From Panulirus ornatus (Eukaryota; Arthropoda; Malacostraca; Decapoda; Palinuridae), in the NCBI RefSeq assembly GCF_036320965.1, contig NC_092236.1:18328018-18392017 (forward strand): a DNA stretch of 64,000 bases, read 5' to 3'. This document shows positions 37,427-49,920 of the stretch, one piece after another. The position numbers and the translations under genes are program-made. The notes beneath the pieces are model-generated. The model saw only the letters and a list, made by a program, of their open reading frames with translations. It searched no databases and was not told the origin of the DNA. Position 1 is the stretch's first letter, and each line of letters begins with the position of its first letter.

Positions 37427-37428
<2 letters not shown>
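37241..37428. other. spacer with a short perfect hairpin
   Basis: GCTAACC-ATGAG-GGTTAGC at 37289-37307 is a perfect 7-bp stem with a 5-base loop. It is in a GC-rich patch with no neighbouring gene. Confidence 0.5.

Positions 37429-37480
<52 letters not shown>
37429..37480. repeat. (CT)26 microsatellite
   Basis: Uninterrupted CT run. Confidence 0.97.
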
Positions 37481-37485
<5 letters not shown>

Positions 37486-38585
37486 CAATGTTTCCGCATC
37501 TCAACATCTGCATCTCAATATTTCATTTGCCTCGTCATGTCTCTCTCTCGCCACATTTGTCAAGTCTACATATAGGTTTCCTCTTACTTTGCTTCTCAAC
37601 TCACTTTTGTATATTTCAGAAATATTTCTTCGTCTCTAATGATCTCTTTCTCGCTATTTCGCCAACGGGTCTCCTGCTCTCACATGTCTCTTTCAACAGA
37701 GATTTGCTTTAACCACCCAGGTGTGACTCGGTCCTCACAACACGGGACAAAATTTACCCACGGTCAGAACGTGAGGCAACAAGAGAGTGGTAGACGTATC
37801 TTGCTATCGTTCCCACGTCTTGATCTCGGAACACCTTCTCTATTGCGTATACAGAGGAAGGTCGGCGTGTTGTTCTGCATATATAGCTGGGGATTCCACC
37901 GACGGCTTGAAAACCTCGCCTTCGTCTCATATCCTCTCGAAGTTTATAAAATCATGTCCCTTTTTTCCTCTCCCACATTGTAACAGGTCCACAAGTCTCA
38001 TTAGTAACTATGTAGCGTCATGTAGAAATCGCCATCGAAAATTAGATGGATCGAGGATTGTCATGTTACTAAAAGACCATATAATGAATACTTCGATACC
38101 AAGTTATCCTACACTTACTCGACAGCGGATGGAGAAAGGGGGAAATGGGTGTCTGTGAATGTCCCAACGCGTTATTTAGACATACGTTATCATTCAAGAG
38201 GTATTCCTTGACAATAATTACTGGGAAATGTGGATGGTTCCGTCACTGCCCCTTAACCAACGACGTGCACACTCAGCGATAGCCTCGGTAACCTGGGTTC
38301 GACTCTCGGGCGCGCAGTGGTAAAAGCATTTAGACTGCTTTACATGCGAACATCACACGTCCAGACGTATTCATGATACCATAAGCTCGGTGACTCGCGC
38401 TCAGTTTTTGCGCACCGTCCGGGGGTTAGGTCAAGTTATTGTCATACAGTGCAAGACAATATCTGCGGGTCAAACCATACACTCCTGAATTATCCCCTTG
38501 GTTCTTGTGACCCGGCAATATTCCCCTCCCCTCAGTCGTATTACTGGTGGCGGCGCTGCACTATGGGGAGGAGTGGGAAGGAGAA
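37481..38585. other. spacer with one B-box-like site
   Basis: Contains CTGGGTTCGACTCTCGGG at about 38299-38316, a good tRNA B-box/T-arm match. No convincing A box lies at the right distance, so at most it is a decayed SINE head. Open frames at 37.6-38.16 kb have no recognisable domain. Confidence 0.3.
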
Positions 38586-38686
38586 GAGCTGCTGTCGCTG
38601 CTACTGCTGCTACTCCTGCTGCTACTGCTACTGCTGCTACTCCTGCTGCTACTGCTACTGCTGCTACTACTTCTGCTGCTGCTCCA
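38586..38686. repeat. CTG/CTA trinucleotide repeat
   Basis: CTGCTACTGCTGCTACTCCT units, partly in a 30-bp higher-order repeat. Leucine, alanine and serine homopolymer frames result. Confidence 0.92.
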
Positions 38687-38936
38687 GTGCGGCACTCGTA
38701 ACCGTTCCTCGTTTCGGGATGACCCTGGCCGGAGAGGAGACGACACACGTATAGTTGTGATCCTTCCCTCCCCCTCCGCCCCTCCACCCCCCCCTCCCTC
38801 CTAACCTCGGGTTGGTTTGTATGGCCGTCGCCCCCACAACGAGACAGCTGAATCTTCAGCTTTAATGACTGACGCCTTTAATCCGGTGAATAATGGCCGG
38901 TTCCCTGCCGGTTGTTCTTGGGCTTGTTTCTCGGCC

Positions 38937-38938
<2 letters not shown>

Positions 38939-39008
<70 letters not shown>
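38939..39008. repeat. (GA)35 microsatellite
   Basis: Uninterrupted GA run. Confidence 0.97.
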
Positions 39009-39010
<2 letters not shown>

Positions 39011-39226
39011 AGACGGTTGGTTGGTATGAAGTAATCTAGTTTTTCTTGTATGGCTATGTTTGTCTGATGTGTATCACGGACCTTGACAGTTTGGATTTGG
39101 CGAGCAAATACTAAAAACAAACATGTGAATGCTTTCGATACACAAGTAAATTCGAGCCATGTAACACACAAAAATCATACACCCACAAAAAAACAAAGAA
39201 AAATTTACCTTTTATATTTCTACAAA

Positions 39227-39228
<2 letters not shown>

Positions 39229-39284
<56 letters not shown>

Positions 39285-39392
39285 CCACGCAGCAAATGCT
39301 AAATTTCAACAGTCACATGGTAAAACAACATGCAGTTGTAACCTTACATCTACATAAAATTTTCCAAAGTGACAATAGAACAAAACTGGCAC

Positions 39393-39474
<82 letters not shown>

Positions 39475-39480
39475 TATATC
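39229..39480. repeat. (GT)27 and (AT)41 microsatellites
   Basis: (GT)n at 39229-39283 and (AT)n at 39398-39480 with one CAT interruption, separated by 115 bp of unique sequence. Confidence 0.97.
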
Positions 39481-39714
39481 ACAGCTATAAAAGTTTTAAC
39501 AAGATTAATATAACAAGAGTGTGTACAACCCTCTCTCCTCTTCTTCCCTGCCATACAACACTGAAAGCGGTGTTTCAGTCTGTGGCATTTATCCCCCCGC
39601 CACCAAAATAGCTCCTCACACCTAAATAGCCACTACTGGCAGCGCTCCCTTCAAAAGCTTTCTCCCCGCTAGTTCAGTCAGCTTTTTCGCTTCGTTATTT
39701 CTTTGAGATGAGGC

Positions 39715-40145
39715 GGGAGTGGGCGGCAGGAGGTAGGAAGCTCCGGGAGGGGAGTAATTGGTGCGGACCGAGAGGCCGTAGGAAGGTGGCTAATGGGTTC
39801 ACCTGGGGTTTGGGGTAAGGAGGTGACCCGGGAAATGTTTCGGGTTCGACCTAGGGGAGTGTTAGGGAGGGGGTTGGGGGAAGGGAGGTGACCTGGGGGA
39901 GTGATTGGGCTGGGGAAAGGGAGGTGGTCTCGGTAAGTGTTGGGTGGTTGGAGGAGGAGGGAGTATTTAGGATGTTAAGGGAGAGGAAGGGTTTTGGGAG
40001 GGAGGAGACATGGGAAGGGAAGTGACCTGGGAAATATATGTTACGGTTGGGAGAGAGGAAGTGACCTGAAGAAGTACTAGGGTGGGACTTGGAGGTGGCC
40101 TAGAAAGGTATTAAGTTAACGGAAGGGAGGTGACCTGTGATACTG
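39715..40145. repeat. GGGAGGTGACCTGGG degenerate minisatellite
   Basis: GGAGGTGACC(T/C)GGG or a close variant recurs about eight times at 35-70 bp spacing, in G-rich surroundings with TGTT-GGG blocks. Confidence 0.6.
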
Positions 40146-40267
40146 TTCAGGACTGTAGGAGGGCAGTAGGGTAGCGGGACACTGTCGAGAGAGCGAGGGG
40201 GAAATGGAATGGGGAGTGAAGCAATTTACGACGGGTGCAAAATTTTGAGGTGGCACATCCGAAAAAT

Positions 40268-40289
40268 ACACACACACACACACACACAC
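40268..40289. repeat. (AC)11
   Basis: Short AC run. Confidence 0.85.
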
Positions 40290-40325
40290 CACACACATAC
40301 AAACTCGTTACGTGTATGTCAACTC

Positions 40326-40535
40326 TTATATTACTGTAATGCAACCAACTATATTACCGTAACGCAACCTCCTATATTGCTGTAACGCAGCCTACTATAT
40401 AATAGTACCGCATCTTACTATATTACTATAACGCAGCGTACTTTATAACTGTAACGTAACCTACTATATTGATGTAAACACAGCCTACTATATCAATGTA
40501 ACGCACCCTACTATATCACTGTAAGGCAACCAGCG
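40326..40535. repeat. 23-bp minisatellite, about nine units
   Basis: Consensus TATATTACTGTAACGCAACC plus TAC, with the TATAT and CTAC blocks conserved and the middle varying. Confidence 0.88.
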
Positions 40536-40696
40536 GGAAAATAATCACTTAACGTTCACCATTAAATACAAAATGTATGTCAGACACAACATTAACTGTG
40601 GTTCTACCCATGTGTAACTTTTCCTCACTTAATGTCCAATGAATCACCACTAAATGGATAATAAACATGACCACGGCTTTGCAAAACTTCCTGTAT

Positions 40697-40885
40697 TATG
40701 TAGCTATACATCATTCATGGGCTTATCCAAAGCGTAGAGATACCCAGCCCCATCTTGACCTTAAGCTCTTTAGGGATTAACTAGTTATCATTATGACCTC
40801 CCAGTTCTGTAATTTCCCACAGCTTTATAGTTTCAGACGAATGGTTGCCTGACTTCAATAAACCGTTCATTTCTTATCTATTTAT
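40697..40885 (+). mobile_element. dispersed element of unknown class, copy B
   Basis: Partner of 13592-13800, with the same block order and a TTATCTATTTATCTATC-type end. Upstream similarity (CACTTAATG-CAAT-ATCACCACT) is detectable from about 40625. No ORF. Confidence 0.55.
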
Positions 40886-42630
40886 CTATCACTACTCCAG
40901 TCTCCCGGGAGTATATGTATATATATATATAGTACAGCGGACATACATATCTTGCAAACCACTCACATGCTTCAATAAAACCTACAATACACCGCTCCAC
41001 ACTCACTCTCCAACTGTCTGTATTTCTCGCGTGTATCTTCCCCTGTCTAACCCCTTCCCTCACCCCCAACCCCAACCACCTTAATCATCCAATTAAAAAA
41101 AAGGAGAGAGGGTGGGAGGGAGGGAAGGCTTAGGGATGTGGTGGGAAGGGGTTGGGGAGGAGGCAGGCCGACGGAGAGATGTGTGTAGGTGGGATGACCT
41201 AGAAATTAAAGGGAAGGGTTGCATTTGGGAACTCTCAAAGGAGAAGCTGAAAAAAAGAGAGAAAAGTATGATATACGTATAGGAATATATAGATGAATAA
41301 GTTGATAGATGGACGGGCATACATACGCACATTTATATTTTAGCGCATGTACTTTGGTCCACTGGAGACAATCCACTCTATCGGACGCGCCTTAATCCAG
41401 GTCATAAGCCATAAATCTGGCAACTTCATCGCCGAAGCTGAACACTGTACCGCGATCCTTACAATCAACCACTGAGGTGATGCTCGGTATTACCCTTGGT
41501 GTTGATACTCTCTTACGCTGTCGGCAAGTCGAAGCTGCCGAAGAGTTCCAGCTCTCGGCAGATCATAGTTGCCCGTCAAGCGGTAAATCTGTAAATCTTA
41601 GTTGCTGGGAGATTTTAGCTCATGGTATGCACTGCGGTGGTATCAATCTATGTAGCCAATCGGAGAACTTGTAAGAACGCCATTGCGTCTTATACCCAGC
41701 CTAAGACGTGTCCTTCCAGGATAGCGACTGTCTTCTAGGATACGGGGAAGCACATAGTCCGAGAGACCTATCGCAGTGTACCATCACATCCCACTTTATC
41801 ACCAGACTAACTGTCCACACAGTGATTCAACACTTTGGTTAACAAGAGGGTCAATCAAGACGAAGTAAAAACGAAGGCTGAGGACTTTCACGTCATATAA
41901 TCCAGAAACAAAAATCTTTGATTTCTGATCACTCTTGTCTGGAACGACTCAAGTATTGCCAAAGAACCACCTGTAATACCATCTATACTCCACTGTTGTT
42001 AGAGTACCTTATACGTTGTATATGTTGTTTTGAGTCTAGACTAAAGCAATGGTTGAGTGCACTCGAGGATAGGACTTTCCTATCTCTAATCGAATGCTTG
42101 ATTGGATTTCATCATAAACGATTTATGGACCATCCAATTCTACCTTCAACAACTCTTAACTACGAGCGTATATGTTTCCCCTTTCCTCCTCTCGTCGTTC
42201 ATCGATCGTGGAGTCGAGGAGAGGTTTTCCGTGTAGAACGAGCCCATCGCATGATCCCTACCTGTCACCCAGGGGTGCCCAGTCATCCCTGGAATCCGTC
42301 ACCATTACCTTCCTTCCAGGATCCGGAGAATCTTGCCAACTCATGGAACGCAGAGCGTCACGCGCTAGCGCTCCAAGTCTTACCCATTTAGCGTAAAAAT
42401 CTTCCAAGGTCACTGGGGATGAAAACGCGTTGCACAGAAGCTCCATCTGTCTGTCTGTTTATCTGTCTTCCTATCCATCAATAAGGATCCATCTTTTTAT
42501 CTGTGTGTCCATCTAACTGTCTGTTTGTTTGTCTATCTGTCTGTTTGTCTATCTATTTATTTGTGTGTCCCACTCTACAGCAAAGAGTGGTTCATGCATC
42601 GTCTCCTTCATATCATCAAGTCATTTATCT
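40886..42630. other. unique-looking spacer
   Basis: No gene, RNA or element recognised. A frame of 157 codons at 41918-42391 has no recognisable domain and no supporting splice or promoter signals. Confidence 0.35.
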
Positions 42631-43484
42631 TTATTTATTATACTTTGTCGTTGTCTCCCACGTTAGCGAGGTAGCGCAAGGAAACAGACGAAAGAATGGC
42701 CTAACCCATCCACATACACATGTATATACATACAAGTCCACACACAGCACATATACATACCTATAAATCTCATCGTATACATATATATACACACACAGAC
42801 ATATACATATATACACATGTACATAATTCATACTGTCTGCCCTTATTCATTCTCGTCGCCACCCCGCCACACATGAAATGACAACCCCTCCCCCTGCATG
42901 CGCGCGAGGTAGCGCTAGGAAAAGACAACAAAGGCCAGATTCGTCCACACTCAGTCTCTAGCTGTCATGTAATAATGCACCGAAACCACAGCTCCCTTTC
43001 CACATCCAGGCCCCTCAAAACTTTCCATGGTTTACCCCAGACGCTTTACATGCCCTGGTTCAATCTACTGACAGCACGTCGACCCCGGTATACCACATCG
43101 TTCCAATTCACTCTATTCCTTGTACGCATTTCACCCTCCTGCATGTTCAGGCCTCGATCACACAAAATCTTTTTCACTCCATCTTTCCACCTCCAATTTG
43201 GTCTCCCACTTCTCCTCGTTCCCTCCACCTCCGACACATATATCCTCTTGGTCAATCTTTCCTCACTCATTCTCTCCATGTGCCCAAACCATTTCAAAAC
43301 ACCCTCTTCTGCTCTCTCAACCACACTCTTTTTATTTCCACACATCTCTCTTACCCTCTCATTACTTACTCGATCAAACCACCTCACACCACATATTGTC
43401 CTTAAATATCTCATTTCCAGCACATCCACCCTCCTCCGCACAACTCTATCTATAGCCCACGCCTCGCAACCATATAACATTTTT
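42631..43484 (-). mobile_element. LINE family 1, 5'-truncated copy
   Basis: Minus strand. The coding part (43480 to 43046) reads MLYGCEAWAIDRVVRRRVDV through WFGHMERMSEERLTKRI and RSGRPNWRWKDGVKKIL, and ends YRGRRAVSRLNQGM before TAA. This is the C-terminal region downstream of the reverse transcriptase in RTE-like elements. About 410 bp of 3'-UTR follows and includes two copies of the GCGCTACCTCGC tail motif (about 42908-42920 and 42661-42682, read on the minus strand). The 5' truncation point abuts (AT)n at 43492. The frame is open throughout, so the copy is fairly young, but it lacks the reverse transcriptase and endonuclease. Confidence 0.85.
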
Positions 43485-43491
43485 TAACAAT

Positions 43492-43492
43492 G

Positions 43493-43554
<62 letters not shown>
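43492..43554. repeat. (AT)31 microsatellite
   Basis: AT run at the 5' boundary of the minus-strand LINE copy. Confidence 0.97.
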
Positions 43555-43557
<3 letters not shown>

Positions 43558-44431
43558 CAGACACCTCTATACATGTTAATGATATTAACTTCTTCACTGA
43601 TCCTTTCAGCTTCAAAGAGACTATGAAACTCCCCATCATAAACTCCTTTATCTAATAACACCTCCAGCTCCATTCATGCTGACATTCTTCCTGACATACA
43701 CCCTGACACTCCAGACATTCTGACATCCCTCCCAACATAAAATCCTTCACCTGATCCTTCCAAATCTATCCAGACTAAAACCTCTTGTTCCATGCCCCTG
43801 GATCTTTCCATGCCTCATCCTTCGCTTACTGCAATCACTTAATCTCTTCACCGTTCTTATCTAATCTATGTGATCAAAGAACTACTTAAGATGATACGAA
43901 AAAATATCGACTCATCCTCGATCTCCTGTAAAAGGTTAAGATTCCTCAGTTATCAAAATATAGGAAAAATCTAATTGCCTTCAAGCTAATTTCCTCAGAC
44001 ATCACCAATAAGACAAAGTGGAACTTTTATTTTTTCGATCAAACCTAAAATCCTGTATACACATGAACGGGGGAAACCTACACCTCAAATTTATCAGCTC
44101 TGGAAAAGAGAAGAATAAGGAATGACCTGAGAACAGCCTTAAGTTTTTAAATTAGCTTGATAATGTAGACGATAAACAGCTAGTTCTACGAGAGATACAA
44201 GGGCAGGGCAACCAGAGTCCATAGCATGAAATGAATCTCAAAACCTATTAGAAATGATTTAAAGAAGTAATCTCATAGCAAAAGGGTTGTGGATGAATGG
44301 CATAAACTGAAATACGAGACTGTGAATGTGGACAACATGCAGAAGGGTAAAAAGATGTACGACAGTAGAAAACGTTCAAGAGAGGGAACCCCATAATTGA
44401 AGAATTTCGTCCTTGTACATTTCAATAAGTA

Positions 44432-44435
<4 letters not shown>
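43555..44435. other. spacer
   Basis: CTGACAT-rich near 43.67-43.74 kb, otherwise no gene or element recognised. Confidence 0.35.
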
Positions 44436-44518
<83 letters not shown>

Positions 44519-44657
44519 AGTTACAGGACCCTGCCTGATTGTGGTTAGGCAAGGATACATCACGGGAGTACAATCTAGTCGAATAAATTCTAACCCCAAG
44601 CTATTGCCTGCAGCGCAGCCTTGAAGCTGTAGGGACCCCTGGAGAGGAGGTTCTGAG

Positions 44658-44728
<71 letters not shown>
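44436..44728. repeat. two (AT)n tracts framing a 144-bp island
   Basis: (AT)40 at 44436-44516 and (AT)34 at 44661-44728 enclose 44517-44660. The island has CCCTGCCTGATTGTGGTTAG and GCAGCGCAGCC and no similarity I can see to the other elements. The layout is the same as that of the SINE copies. Confidence 0.85.
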
Positions 44729-44837
44729 TTGGCGAGAACAAGAGCAAAAATGGAACACGGTGGGGCTTAATATGTTTCACTCTTCCTCGTGCATATCAGG
44801 AAATACTAGATCACGCGCATCAATGTGACATACTGCA

Positions 44838-44855
44838 ATATATATATACATATAC

Positions 44856-44910
<55 letters not shown>
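44838..44910. repeat. (AT)n microsatellite
   Basis: AT run with ACATAC interruptions at its start. Confidence 0.95.
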
Positions 44911-44911
<1 letters not shown>

Positions 44912-45088
44912 GACAACAAAAAATACGACGCACCCCTGACGGCCAGAATGCATCAAGTCATATAAATCACGTATTGATCAGACGACAGATTATGTTGTAG
45001 CCAGATGTGAGCACGACACACGGTGACTGATGGACGAAGTAATGTCAACGTGTCAAACTCCTGTCACCAGCGTTATCCCCATAAGCAC

Positions 45089-45203
45089 AAGGGTACGACC
45101 TTTAGGTATCTTGGCGTGGTCTATGAACCGACCCTTAAGGGTTTAAGTCAAAGGCCCGGCCATCCTGCTCGAAGGTCATACCGTCGTACTCCAGGGAGTA
45201 GGT
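45089..45203. repeat. GTCGTAC/CTTGAG element, copy 3
   Basis: GGGTACGACCTTTAGG on the left and GGTCATACCGTCGTACTCCA on the right. The centre GGCGTGGTC-ATG-ACCGACCCTT and GGCCATCCTGCTC matches the copy at 6.3 kb. Confidence 0.6.
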
Positions 45204-45748
45204 AAAAGGCCATATTTCATCAATATTTGGATATGTCTGTGGTTTGTTACTCACAGTTTCTTACTACTATTGCTATTTCTTAAAGCTTCTTTTAAACATT
45301 TCACCACCGTGGTTTAGAACTGCAATTTCTTCCTCAAATCTGCACACAAGATGCAAACACACCCAACCTAATGACCCTGTCATCCATCTGGTTTCCCCTG
45401 GCATATCCATTCTGAAAAAAAAAAATCCTTCTAAACGTCCGTGCGTTACACCCCACTCCGGATGATACCTCCGCCCCTTCCATACCTCCCCAAAGACACA
45501 TCTCTTAAAAGCTCCTTCCTTCATTAAATACATCTCCCTCTACCAACATCATTCGTAAAAAAAAAACCTTTCTCCGAAAGATCCATCATGAGTACCTACT
45601 CTCCCACGAGACACATTTCTCGCCCCATAAATCAAGCACTTACAAATTCCATCCTGAACTGCCTTCATTCCAGAATACTCTTCACTTAACCTCTCTAACC
45701 CCCTGTGGCACTACATATAACTTATCCCAACCTCTTTGTCCCACTCAC
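45204..45748. other. spacer
   Basis: Pyrimidine-rich with two A-runs (about 45414-45425 and 45558-45567). No gene is recognised. Confidence 0.35.
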
Positions 45749-46120
45749 TTGTTTTCCTTTCATGATCATCCTGCAGCTGGAGGGTCAAGTAACATATCAT
45801 TTTCTTTCCCGGGGATGCAAGAGGCAATGTCCAATAGCCTGTCTGATCCAATTAGGTCCATGATTTCCAGGGAGACGGCGGTGACCCAGACGGATTCAGG
45901 GTCCCAGGAGTTCAAAGAGCTTTGCAAGTGGTACGACTGGAAAGGTATCAAAGATTTCTACCTGGAATTCCATGCCTTCAAGATGTCGTCAAGAGTCCCT
46001 GGTTGTGGATACTTTAACGATCTCTTGAACTTGATGGGTTCCAGTTGGTTCTTAATAACCACTGGTTCAAAGGACGATATAGATCATGGAGACCTTCCAG
46101 AACCTTTCAAAACTACATGA
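45749..46120 (+). other. non-repetitive open stretch of unknown meaning
   Basis: A 123-codon ATG-to-TGA frame with mixed, non-repetitive composition (for example QEFKELCKWYDWKGIKDFYL), unlike the simple-repeat frames around it. No domain, splice site pair, promoter or poly(A) signal is evident. The DNA downstream shows irregular TTCNAGA-like repetition, which may extend into it. It could be an exon fragment, a decayed element or chance. Confidence 0.15.
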
Positions 46121-46408
46121 GCTTTAGGAATCTTTGGGAGTCTGAAGACTCCACAGCCTCGGCAATCTTCGAAGACTTAAATAATGAAACAGTTCCAGAA
46201 GTTCCCCTGCCTTCAGTCGTGCTAAAGATTTCAGAGTCTTCCAGGATTTATTGACAAGCAGAAACTCTCTAATGTCCAAAGGCTCTAAACAGTCCACATA
46301 TTTCAGAAGCTCTCGGAAATTTTAACTTTAGGTATTTCAAAGTCTTGACTGATATCTAGTTGTTTCAGTGACTGTATTTAGTGGAACCATTCACTCAACC
46401 GGTCCTCT

Positions 46409-46409
<1 letters not shown>

Positions 46410-46483
<74 letters not shown>

Positions 46484-46484
46484 A
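46410..46484. repeat. (CT)37 microsatellite
   Basis: CT run with one TT interruption. Confidence 0.96.
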
Positions 46485-46989
46485 TCAAAACTGCAATCAT
46501 CACGTCGCTGTTATCATGATATTCTCCATCCTTAAAGACATAAAATGTTAGGAACAGTGTCCAGGTCTCTCCTGGACTTGAACATTTCCCCTTTAAGCTG
46601 TTATCGCCACACTGGGATTATTATGACCCATAAATACTGCTAGACACAGGGAGTAATATAACACCATAAACACAGCAAACACTGAGTAATATGGCACCGT
46701 AAATTGGGTAAACATTGCATCATATAACACATAATATAATATCCACGACCTACAAAACAGTGGTAAACATTTAGCTTTGATTCATCATGCGTCATAAATA
46801 CGTAACTACTTAATCTACCAAATCACCATAAAAAAAAACTGATTTACATCCCCTAAATAAGCAACGACATTTTGTTGACTGTAAACATGTGTAACACAGT
46901 TGGAGCAGTCACAGGACAGCCATTGTCTACTTCCCATTGAGTATTATTCTTAGTTACGTCGTATGACTGTGTTTTACATGGAAGGGATA
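46485..46989. other. AT-rich spacer
   Basis: ACACCATAAA-CA-like motifs near 46.66-46.74 kb are weakly repetitive. No gene is recognised. Confidence 0.35.
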
Positions 46990-47340
46990 CATACCTGGGT
47001 GTTACAGTACCCTTCACTAGCCCATCTGTGTTGTGGGTTATGTACCTCAGTGCTACAGCCACCCTTCATCACTCTGGCTGGGGTGTGGGATGCGTACCTC
47101 AGCGTTACGATACCCTTCTATACTCAGGCAGTAGTGTGGGATGTTTACAATTGTGCTACAGTACCCTTCACCACCTTGGCTGTGGTGTGGGATGCCTCAG
47201 CGGTACCGTACCTTTCATCACCCTGGGGAGTGCTGTGGGAGGTGTACCTCAGTGACACGGTACCCTGCACTACCCAGGCAGTAGTATACGATGTGTACCT
47301 CAGTACTAAGGTACCCCCCACCATCCTAGATATGGTGTGC
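46990..47340. repeat. 51-bp minisatellite, seven units
   Basis: Units TACCTCAGTGCTACAGTACC plus CTTCACCACCCTGGCTGTGG and TGTGGGATGTG. One unit is 48 bp, so length changes are in multiples of three. One plus frame therefore reads as 17-residue repeats (VVWDVYLS-TVPFTTLA). The lack of any conserved domain argues for a minisatellite rather than a gene. Confidence 0.85.
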
Positions 47341-47477
47341 CACTACAGCAACGTGGTCTTGCCCATCCCTCATCCCTCTCCTCCTCTCTCCCACCTTCCC
47401 TCCAACTATTACTCTTTGGTTTTTTCAACATTTTCTTTCCCCTCCAACTCCTCATATCAACCATCCTTACGTCTTTC

Positions 47478-47587
<110 letters not shown>

Positions 47588-47747
47588 CTCTCTCATCCCG
47601 TCCCTTTGCCCCCGAGTGACTACTGCGTGACCTTTCACTCTCGTATTATCAAACATTTCCATAATGGTGTGAGGTTACCACACATAACACTGTCCATCCC
47701 ATCCTTTTTTTATCAGAAAATATTATGAAATATTTTGAAGGTAATGT

Positions 47748-47748
<1 letters not shown>

Positions 47749-47808
<60 letters not shown>
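47749..47808. repeat. (CT)30 microsatellite
   Basis: Uninterrupted CT run. Confidence 0.97.
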
Positions 47809-47812
<4 letters not shown>

Positions 47813-49180
47813 ACGAAGATGAGGAATATGATCTTGCGACGAAAGCTTGAGCCACGACAGGGGTATGACAACGCCTCTGGGAGAGCAGGAGGGGGTAAAA
47901 CGGCACAGTACCAGGACGCTTGAGGTCTACCAGGGCACGGTAGATCACACCTGGGGTCAGCTGAGTGTCATGGGAGTGTCATGGACACTTGTAGTCTACC
48001 AGGACAAGGAAGGTCATACTGGATCAGTTGAGCAGCAAAGTTAATGTCCTCAGGTACTCCGTATGACGCAAACAAAACCCAACAACATAAAGCACACACT
48101 GAACAATAGAAATATCAGTCTTGCTTACCTGCAGAACGATGATGAGCTGCTTGCACTTTATGACGTATCTTGTAGGGTGACAAGATCCAGTGAGGAATCA
48201 ACTCTCAGAAATAACACCACCAACATTTTTCAAAGGAAAACCCTCAAACATCTCGCCTCTTCAGCAACTCTTGCCTTACCTTCTCTACCCATTAATATTC
48301 TTAACGCAACCATTCCCGATATTGTCTGAATATCTTAATAATGCTCTTAAACAATTCATCTACTTATTTTGCGTCCTTATCTTCCTCCCTTCCGACCATT
48401 CGTTCTCAAAAAGAAAAGGAAAACATGTTCGTCCTAAAACTTAATGTCCCAATACCTGGGGCAGAGCGTTCCAGTCGGAGCTCCTTAATCCCTCTGGAAG
48501 AAATCCTGTTTTAGGCTCCACACGTTATCAGCCAGTCAGCCCTGGTCTTTCCCCTTCCTGTCTGATGATAAGTGTTCCTCTTATCCTTTTTCCTGCCGCT
48601 ACTTTCGCGCTCACTGTCCACACACTCGCCCCACATGGACTCGAACCATTTTCTGTACCTCACTACACGTCTTCAAGATTGTTAAGACCTCATATACACA
48701 GACATACACGAGCACCCTCCTCCCTTCAACCATCCTTCATCTATCTTTGCTGCAAAAAGCGGCGAAACTATTGTTCACTCTTTATCTACCCATCCTGCAG
48801 GCGGCGGAGCAAAGGAGGATACAGAATGCATCAGAGGTTCAGCAGCGACTTGGGTCACAACGACTGAATTATATAATACGTTACACTGTCGGTAAACTAT
48901 ATACAGAGGACAAATTTAGCACGTTTGACAAGCAGCTGGGGACAAATCTTGCACATTTCATTAGACGGGCTCCACACTAACATATGTTTTTGCCTTCTAC
49001 ACACGACTTGAAGCTTGTTAAATACTGATAATATACACATCAATTATACATGAATAAGTAGCCCTGTCTCCTAAGGTGTGAGGCAATGTATGATAACTAT
49101 ATCTCTTACGATGCACAGGGTACCACATCACACACAATGTTCGCTGCCTCATCGAGTGTGTCGCTGTGTCGTATAAACTG

Positions 49181-49182
<2 letters not shown>
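47809..49182. other. spacer
   Basis: A loose duplication of GT-TACCAGG-CA-GG near 47.92 and 47.99 kb. No gene is recognised. Confidence 0.35.

Positions 49183-49230
<48 letters not shown>
49183..49230. repeat. (AC)24 microsatellite
   Basis: Uninterrupted AC run. Confidence 0.97.
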
Positions 49231-49232
<2 letters not shown>

Positions 49233-49734
49233 CCTCTTGCAAATCACAACGAAGACAAAAAGGCAATGATGAACCCGATGGGATAAATTATTATAAATGG
49301 CCAAGAGTAATTCTGTCTTTATACTCGTGGACCTCAAGACGGCAGAATAGGATAGAAAAGTGAGCAATACAGATGAAACTCGTAGGTATAACAAAGATGC
49401 CTCAATTCTCGGTTTGTGGGTTCCTGGCCAAATTAGACACGAGACTGAAAATGAGGTGGAATTTGGTGAGCCAGTCCCGTGCATCGTGAGGCTCAGTATA
49501 TAATATCTTCCCCACTATGATACAGTGTTGACTGGAGTTTGTTTCTGAAGTGATCACTTACCTGGTCATCTGAAAACTTCGGTATGAAGGCGATCCTCAG
49601 CTCCCTCACTGAGGACGAGAGCAGAGTGAGCAGCGAGTGAGGAGGATCATGGTTGTGCAACACTGTTTTCTTGTGTAAGAGTTTGAGCAAGGACTGCTGC
49701 TACGTTACGATTGTCGTTATGTAGCACTGTCGCT

Positions 49735-49830
49735 CTGTCATTAGATTAGGACTGTCGTTGTGTTAGGGCTGTCGTTGTGTTAGGGTTGTCGTTGGGTTAG
49801 GGCTGTCGTTGACTCTGTCCTGTCGTTGTA
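49735..49830. repeat. 17-bp minisatellite, about five units
   Basis: GCTGTCGTTGTGTTAGG repeated with small changes, then decayed TGTCGTTG units to about 49900. It contains GTTAGG by chance of its unit and is not telomeric. Confidence 0.85.
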
Positions 49831-49920
49831 TGTGGAACGTCACCGTGTTAGGAATTTCGCTGTTAGAACTTGTCGTTGTGCTGAGACTGTCATATGTTAG
49901 GAATGGAATGATACAATGAT

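Noticed and set aside
49735..49830. GTTAGG-containing repeat, possible telomere-like DNA
   Set aside because: The unit is 17 bp with one GTTAGG each. There is no consecutive TTAGG array.
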